Positions 7,157-10,640 of a stretch of 10,640 bases of DNA are shown here, one piece after another. Position 1 is the first letter of the stretch; every line of letters starts with the position of its first letter. Both the position numbers and the translations under genes were made by a program. Source of the stretch: an uncultured bacterium (GTDB taxonomy: Bacteria > Cyanobacteriota > Vampirovibrionia > Gastranaerophilales > Gastranaerophilaceae); NCBI GenBank assembly GCA_900553845.1, contig USEW01000058.1, forward strand, positions 1-10,640, given 5' to 3'. Below the pieces are notes generated by a model that saw nothing but the letters and a program-made list of their open reading frames with translations, had not been told where the DNA came from and did no database searches.

Positions 7157-7963
7157 ATGAATAATATTGGTAATAGTCTTTATAATTATGGACAAAGATA
7201 TTCTCAAAATACTATTAAGAACGGAAGAAATTTTGATAATTTTATAAGACAAGTCAATCAAGATAGTTATGATAGAAATCAAAGAGAAATTGCAAAAGGC
7301 ACAAAACTTTTTTTAAATTTTTTACAAAAAGCTAAATTAAATGCATTTTTAAATTCTATTAATATAAGACAAAATCCAAATATTCAACCAAGACCTATAA
7401 GATCTGTTGTGGATATCGTTGATTTAACTTTAGATGGTAACTCACATACAACTTTAGAAAGTTCTAAAAATACTCAGAATGGTAAACTGATTAGTAAAAA
7501 ACATAAAGTGCCAGTTTTTAAATATAAACTGAATAGAAGTTTAAATAAAAAACAAATTGAATATTTAGATAATAAATCTCAAAAACTTTTAAGTGAGTTA
7601 AATGAAGAAGTTCCCCAGATCATAATATCTGGTAGAGAAAGAAAACATATTATATCAGAAAAAGAGCTAAAAGCACTTATAAATATTGCTTTTTGTAAAA
7701 AATTTGGACTTGAAAGTAATAATACCAAAGAATTAGAAAGAAAAATTATTGATTTTGAGAAAATACGTGATGCCAAAAGAATTAATCGAAATACGGCTAA
7801 AAATTATTTTATTGTAATAGATGCTCTTATAAATAAAAATATCGGTAGAGATTATATTATAAAAAACTATAATTATATATGCGAACAAAAATTAAATAAA
7901 ATGAATTATATTATAGTAAATGATTTAAAAGAGTTAGATAAATTAAAAAAATATAATATGTAA
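7157..7963 (+). CDS. unknown Asn/Lys-rich protein (268 aa)
   Basis: I do not recognise this protein. It is 268 residues, rich in asparagine, lysine and isoleucine, with no signal peptide or membrane segment. It reads as three parts. Residues 1-80 are polar, with many Asn, Gln and Arg and a short helix around 46-70. Residues 83-93 (SVVDIVDLTLD) form an isolated hydrophobic-acidic strand. Residues 115-268 are a charged, largely helical region, including ISEKELKALINIAFCKKFG (166-184), a charged helix about 190-215, and FIVIDALINKNIGRDYI (218-234). It has a strong Shine-Dalgarno (AAAGGGG, 7145-7151), its own probable promoter, and an 80-bp gap from the permease, so it may be a separate transcription unit. 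It ends 15 bp from the convergent M16 gene. Codons are even more A/T-biased than those of the housekeeping genes, suggesting weak constraint or a lineage-specific gene. No function is proposed. Confidence 0.8.
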   Translation: MNNIGNSLYNYGQRYSQNTIKNGRNFDNFIRQVNQDSYDRNQREIAKGTKLFLNFLQKAKLNAFLNSINIRQNPNIQPRPIRSVVDIVDLTLDGNSHTTLESSKNTQNGKLISKKHKVPVFKYKLNRSLNKKQIEYLDNKSQKLLSELNEEVPQIIISGRERKHIISEKELKALINIAFCKKFGLESNNTKELERKIIDFEKIRDAKRINRNTAKNYFIVIDALINKNIGRDYIIKNYNYICEQKLNKMNYIIVNDLKELDKLKKYNM

Positions 7964-7978
7964 TAAAAAGTATTAAGA

Positions 7979-10591
7979 CTATTTTCCGACAATTGACATA
8001 ACCATATTGTCATTAAAATACTTATTGGCTGTTGAAATTATATCTTTTGCTGTAACTGAGTTTATAAGCTCAATATATTTTTTATCAAATTCAAAGCCGC
8101 GCCCTGAAGTTTCAAACCAAGCTAGAGTTGCGGCTTTTTTGCCGTTTGTTTCAAGTGAAATAATATAATTGCCGACAATTTTTTCCTTAGCTTCATTTAA
8201 TTCTTTGTCAAGAACAAATTCTGTTTTTATTTTGTCAACTTCCTTTAATAATTCATTTTTTGAATGTTCCAAAGTTTGCGGCTTTGTTCCTATATAAACT
8301 GCAAAAAGTCCGCTATTTAAATTTGCAACATAAGTTGAACCTATTTGATAGGCAAGTCCTTGAGCATCTCTAAGATTTACAAAAAGACGCGAACTCATTC
8401 CATTGCCTAAAATAGAATTTATAACTTGAAGTGTTGCCCAATCTTTTTGATTTGTGACCCCGTCTGTTTTCCAGCCTATTGCAATCCAGCTTGTATTTGT
8501 GTCTTTTTTTGTATTAATACATTTTTTTTGTATGGGTTTTAAAAATAAATTATGATAACTTCTTAAATCAACTTTTTCTCCTTTTTTATTTTCAAAAAGT
8601 TTGGTAAAATAATCAATACAAATTTTTTCATCAACATTGCCATTAATTGATATAACAAGATTTTTTGGATAGAATAATTTATTATAATAATTTATTACAT
8701 CATTTGTACTTATTTTATTTAAAGTTTTTTCCAAAACTTTGCCAGTATTGTTATATGGAGTATATTGCCATATACTGTTTTTAAATTCTTCAAACATAAC
8801 ACTTGAAGGTGTGTCTCTTTGAGTTTTTATAGATGTTAATAATTCTCTTTTTATCTTTTCTATTTCAAAAACATCGAATTTAGGATTATTTATGACTTCA
8901 TCCAAAAGCTCAAATGTTTTACTTAATTCATTTTTTGTAGTTTGCACAGATATTGTAAAAGTATCAGATGTTAAAGATGGAACAATTGCAATTCCATTTT
9001 CTTCCATAATTTCTGATAGTTCAATATAACTATAATTTTTTGTTCCTTTCATTAGAGATGTTGCTAAAATATTTCCAACACCAGGAATTTGTTCGATAAA
9101 AACACCGCCAGCATCCATAATTTGAATGGCAACTATATCATTATCAATATTTTTATTGATTAATAAAATACTGCCATTTGGTAATTCATATTTGCTTATG
9201 GTATCGACTTTTTTTATTAGTTTAGCTTGTAACAAGCTATTGTCATTTTTGTTTTTATTTTTAATGTTTGCAACAGGATGTTCATTTGAACATTTGTTTT
9301 CCTTTGGAACAATTATTGAAGTTACACTTTTATTTAGGTCAAGATATTTATTGGCAACACGTTTTATATCATTTGATGTAACTTTTTTTATGTCTTCAAT
9401 ATAATTTGAATATAATGATAAGTCATCGGATACAACTGAAATATATCCAAGTTCATTTGCGATATTTGAAACTGATTCGCGAGAATAAAAGACATCTTTT
9501 TCAATAATTTTTTTAGCTCTATTTAATACTTCATTTGATACATTTATTTTTTTTATATTTTCTATTTCATTTTTAATTGAAGTATCAAGTTTGTTTAGTT
9601 TTTCTTTATCAAAAGTTGCATAAATTAAAAATAAACCGTCATCTTTTGAGGATGAATTTCTTGATGTAATTGAATTAGCAAGTTGTTTTTGTTCTTTTAT
9701 GTTTTGGTATAATATTGAACTTCTGCCGTCACCTAAAATAACTGACAAAACATCCAAAGCATAACTGTCACGATTTGTTGGTTTTACCCCCTTAAAGCCT
9801 AAAATATAATAACCTGTTTGTACATCAAGTTCTTTATTGATAACAATTGGAGTTTGTGGTGCATTATCAACTTTATAGGTTTTTGGTGCATATTTGTCAG
9901 ATAATTTTTTGTTAAAGGTTGATTTTAATAAATCAATAATTTTCTTTTCATCAACATCACCCACGATAACTGTTGTCATATTTTGGGGGACATACCATTT
10001 ATTATAAAAATCAAACATTTCTTCTTGTGTTATTTTTTCAATAATTTCTTTTTTGCCTATTACATCGTAACGGTAAGGATGTGTTTTATAAAATCCTGCA
10101 TTAAAGCTTTTATATAAAATATTTTGCGGATTATCAAGTCCCCGAGATATTTCTTCAATAACAACTTTACGTTCTTTTTCTAACTCATGTCGAGGAAAAA
10201 GCGGATTTAAAAGCATGTCTTCATGCATTTTTAAAGCAAGTTCAAAATCTTTTGAAGGAATTGTAATATAAAAGTGAGTGTAATCTTTGCTTGTAGCAGC
10301 ATTAATAACAGCACCTTTAGATTCTAAAATTCTATCAAACTCACCGGCTTGGTAATTTTTAGACCCTTTAAAAAACATATGTTCCAAAAAATGCGCAATA
10401 CCATTATTTTTATCATCTTCATTTATAGACCCGGTTTTTACCCAGGTATCAATTGTTACAATTGGATTTGTATGAATCGGTTTTATTATAAATGTGTGAC
10501 CATTTTCAAGTCTAAATGTTGTAAAATCAGCACAAAATACCATATGCACATTTAAAAATGCAACAATAAAAGCAAAAATTATCCTCTTCAT
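7979..10591 (-). CDS. secreted M16-family zinc metallopeptidase, two fused halves
   Basis: This protein has 870 residues: a signal peptide (about 1-21, MKRIIFAFIVAFLNVHMVFCA), a first M16 half (about 22-430), a Lys/Asn-rich linker (about 431-460) and a second M16 half (about 461-870). M16 enzymes are clam-shaped zinc peptidases that degrade or trim unfolded peptides. The first half has the inverted zinc motif HFLEH (His67, Glu70, His71) and the distal ligand Glu147, 76 residues later, as in mitochondrial processing peptidase beta. In the second half the aligned positions are Asn507, Ala510 and Thr511, so it cannot bind zinc. The second half instead has LRDAQGLAY with Arg741 and Tyr748, the pair known to assist substrate binding; the first half has Lys299 and Asn306 there. 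The fusion therefore looks like an active and a helper subunit joined. A periplasmic location is expected; Cys20 is not in a good lipobox because Phe precedes it. The ATG has AGGAG at 10598-10602 (minus strand), 6 bases upstream. The substrate is unknown. Confidence 0.92.
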   Translation of the reverse strand: MKRIIFAFIVAFLNVHMVFCADFTTFRLENGHTFIIKPIHTNPIVTIDTWVKTGSINEDDKNNGIAHFLEHMFFKGSKNYQAGEFDRILESKGAVINAATSKDYTHFYITIPSKDFELALKMHEDMLLNPLFPRHELEKERKVVIEEISRGLDNPQNILYKSFNAGFYKTHPYRYDVIGKKEIIEKITQEEMFDFYNKWYVPQNMTTVIVGDVDEKKIIDLLKSTFNKKLSDKYAPKTYKVDNAPQTPIVINKELDVQTGYYILGFKGVKPTNRDSYALDVLSVILGDGRSSILYQNIKEQKQLANSITSRNSSSKDDGLFLIYATFDKEKLNKLDTSIKNEIENIKKINVSNEVLNRAKKIIEKDVFYSRESVSNIANELGYISVVSDDLSLYSNYIEDIKKVTSNDIKRVANKYLDLNKSVTSIIVPKENKCSNEHPVANIKNKNKNDNSLLQAKLIKKVDTISKYELPNGSILLINKNIDNDIVAIQIMDAGGVFIEQIPGVGNILATSLMKGTKNYSYIELSEIMEENGIAIVPSLTSDTFTISVQTTKNELSKTFELLDEVINNPKFDVFEIEKIKRELLTSIKTQRDTPSSVMFEEFKNSIWQYTPYNNTGKVLEKTLNKISTNDVINYYNKLFYPKNLVISINGNVDEKICIDYFTKLFENKKGEKVDLRSYHNLFLKPIQKKCINTKKDTNTSWIAIGWKTDGVTNQKDWATLQVINSILGNGMSSRLFVNLRDAQGLAYQIGSTYVANLNSGLFAVYIGTKPQTLEHSKNELLKEVDKIKTEFVLDKELNEAKEKIVGNYIISLETNGKKAATLAWFETSGRGFEFDKKYIELINSVTAKDIISTANKYFNDNMVMSIVGK

Positions 10592-10597
10592 ATTAAT

Positions 10598-10636
10598 CTC
10601 CTGATAAATTATATTTTATTAAATATATTTTATCAT
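10598..10636 (-). promoter_or_regulatory. ribosome-binding site and possible promoter of the M16 gene
   Basis: Read on the minus strand, AGGAG (10598-10602) lies 6 bases before the ATG and is convincing. Upstream, TATAAT (10608-10613) with ATGATA (10631-10636) at 17 bp would start transcription almost inside the Shine-Dalgarno, so it is doubtful. Two TAAAAT boxes farther up (10613-10618 and 10627-10632) are better placed, but their -35 regions run off the window. The ribosome-binding site is reliable; which -10 is used is open. Confidence 0.35.
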
Positions 10637-10640
10637 AATT

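Noticed and set aside
7073..7282. 69-codon minus-strand Ile-rich open frame over the promoter and start of the 268-residue gene
   Set aside because: It is almost entirely Ile, Ser and Thr from AT-rich antisense, and conflicts with a good promoter and ribosome-binding site on the plus strand.
9126..9404. 92-codon plus-strand open frame inside the M16 gene
   Set aside because: It is antisense to a continuous M16 domain with conserved residues on both sides; the Phe/Leu-rich translation is a by-product of Lys/Asn codons on the other strand.
10520..10591. Lipoprotein signal at the M16 N-terminus (Cys20)
   Set aside because: The residues before the cysteine are Met-Val-Phe, and Phe at -1 does not fit a lipobox; ordinary signal-peptidase cleavage after Cys-Ala is more likely.
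1..10640. CRISPR array, tRNA, insertion sequence, riboswitch or phage genes
   Set aside because: I looked for regular direct repeats, cloverleaf-like GC-containing stems, terminal inverted repeats and transposase or phage motifs and saw none; every gap is 80 bp or less.

Overview
The window looks like a chromosomal housekeeping segment from an AT-rich (roughly 70% A+T by eye), Gram-negative-type bacterium of cyanobacterial affinity without photosynthesis genes in view. The best match is a non-photosynthetic cyanobacterial relative of the Melainabacteria/Vampirovibrionia type, for example the gut Gastranaerophilales. The main clue is NusB: it is about 220 residues long, opens with MQARHAARELALIVFSQCPE, which resembles the start of cyanobacterial NusB, and has the long inserted N-terminal segment of that group. 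It is followed directly by ftsY, an order I recall from cyanobacteria. The taxonomic call is inferred from recalled family features, not from a search.

Layout. Positions 1-96 hold the 3' end of an unidentified plus-strand gene. Then follow, all on the plus strand: an LptF/LptG-family lipopolysaccharide-export permease (138-1292), dapA (1358-2248), gltX (2268-3722), a 78-residue unknown (3734-3970), nusB (4048-4713), ftsY (4722-5678), a YuiF/NhaC-type antiporter-family permease (5736-7076) and a 268-residue unknown protein (7157-7963). The minus strand carries one large gene, a secreted two-half M16 metallopeptidase (7979-10591), convergent with the last plus-strand gene and only 15 bp from it. 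No intergenic gap exceeds 80 bp. I see no tRNA, rRNA, CRISPR array, insertion sequence or strong intrinsic terminator.

How the genes relate. dapA through ftsY are tightly packed, with gaps of 19, 11, 77 and 8 bp. Two ribosome-binding sites overlap the preceding stop codon, so this block is probably a core-metabolism and information-processing operon: lysine and peptidoglycan precursor synthesis, tRNA-Glu charging, rRNA antitermination and co-translational membrane targeting. The permease and the 268-residue gene are more loosely attached; the latter has its own plausible promoter. The M16 protein is an independent unit with a signal peptide and probably acts in the periplasm or at the envelope.

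Nothing here is an obvious new defence or mobile system. The items most worth a second look are the M16 fusion, which splits its catalytic residues between its halves, the unrecognised 268-residue protein with a eukaryote-like VDLTLD motif, and the small unknown gene inside the gltX-nusB-ftsY block.
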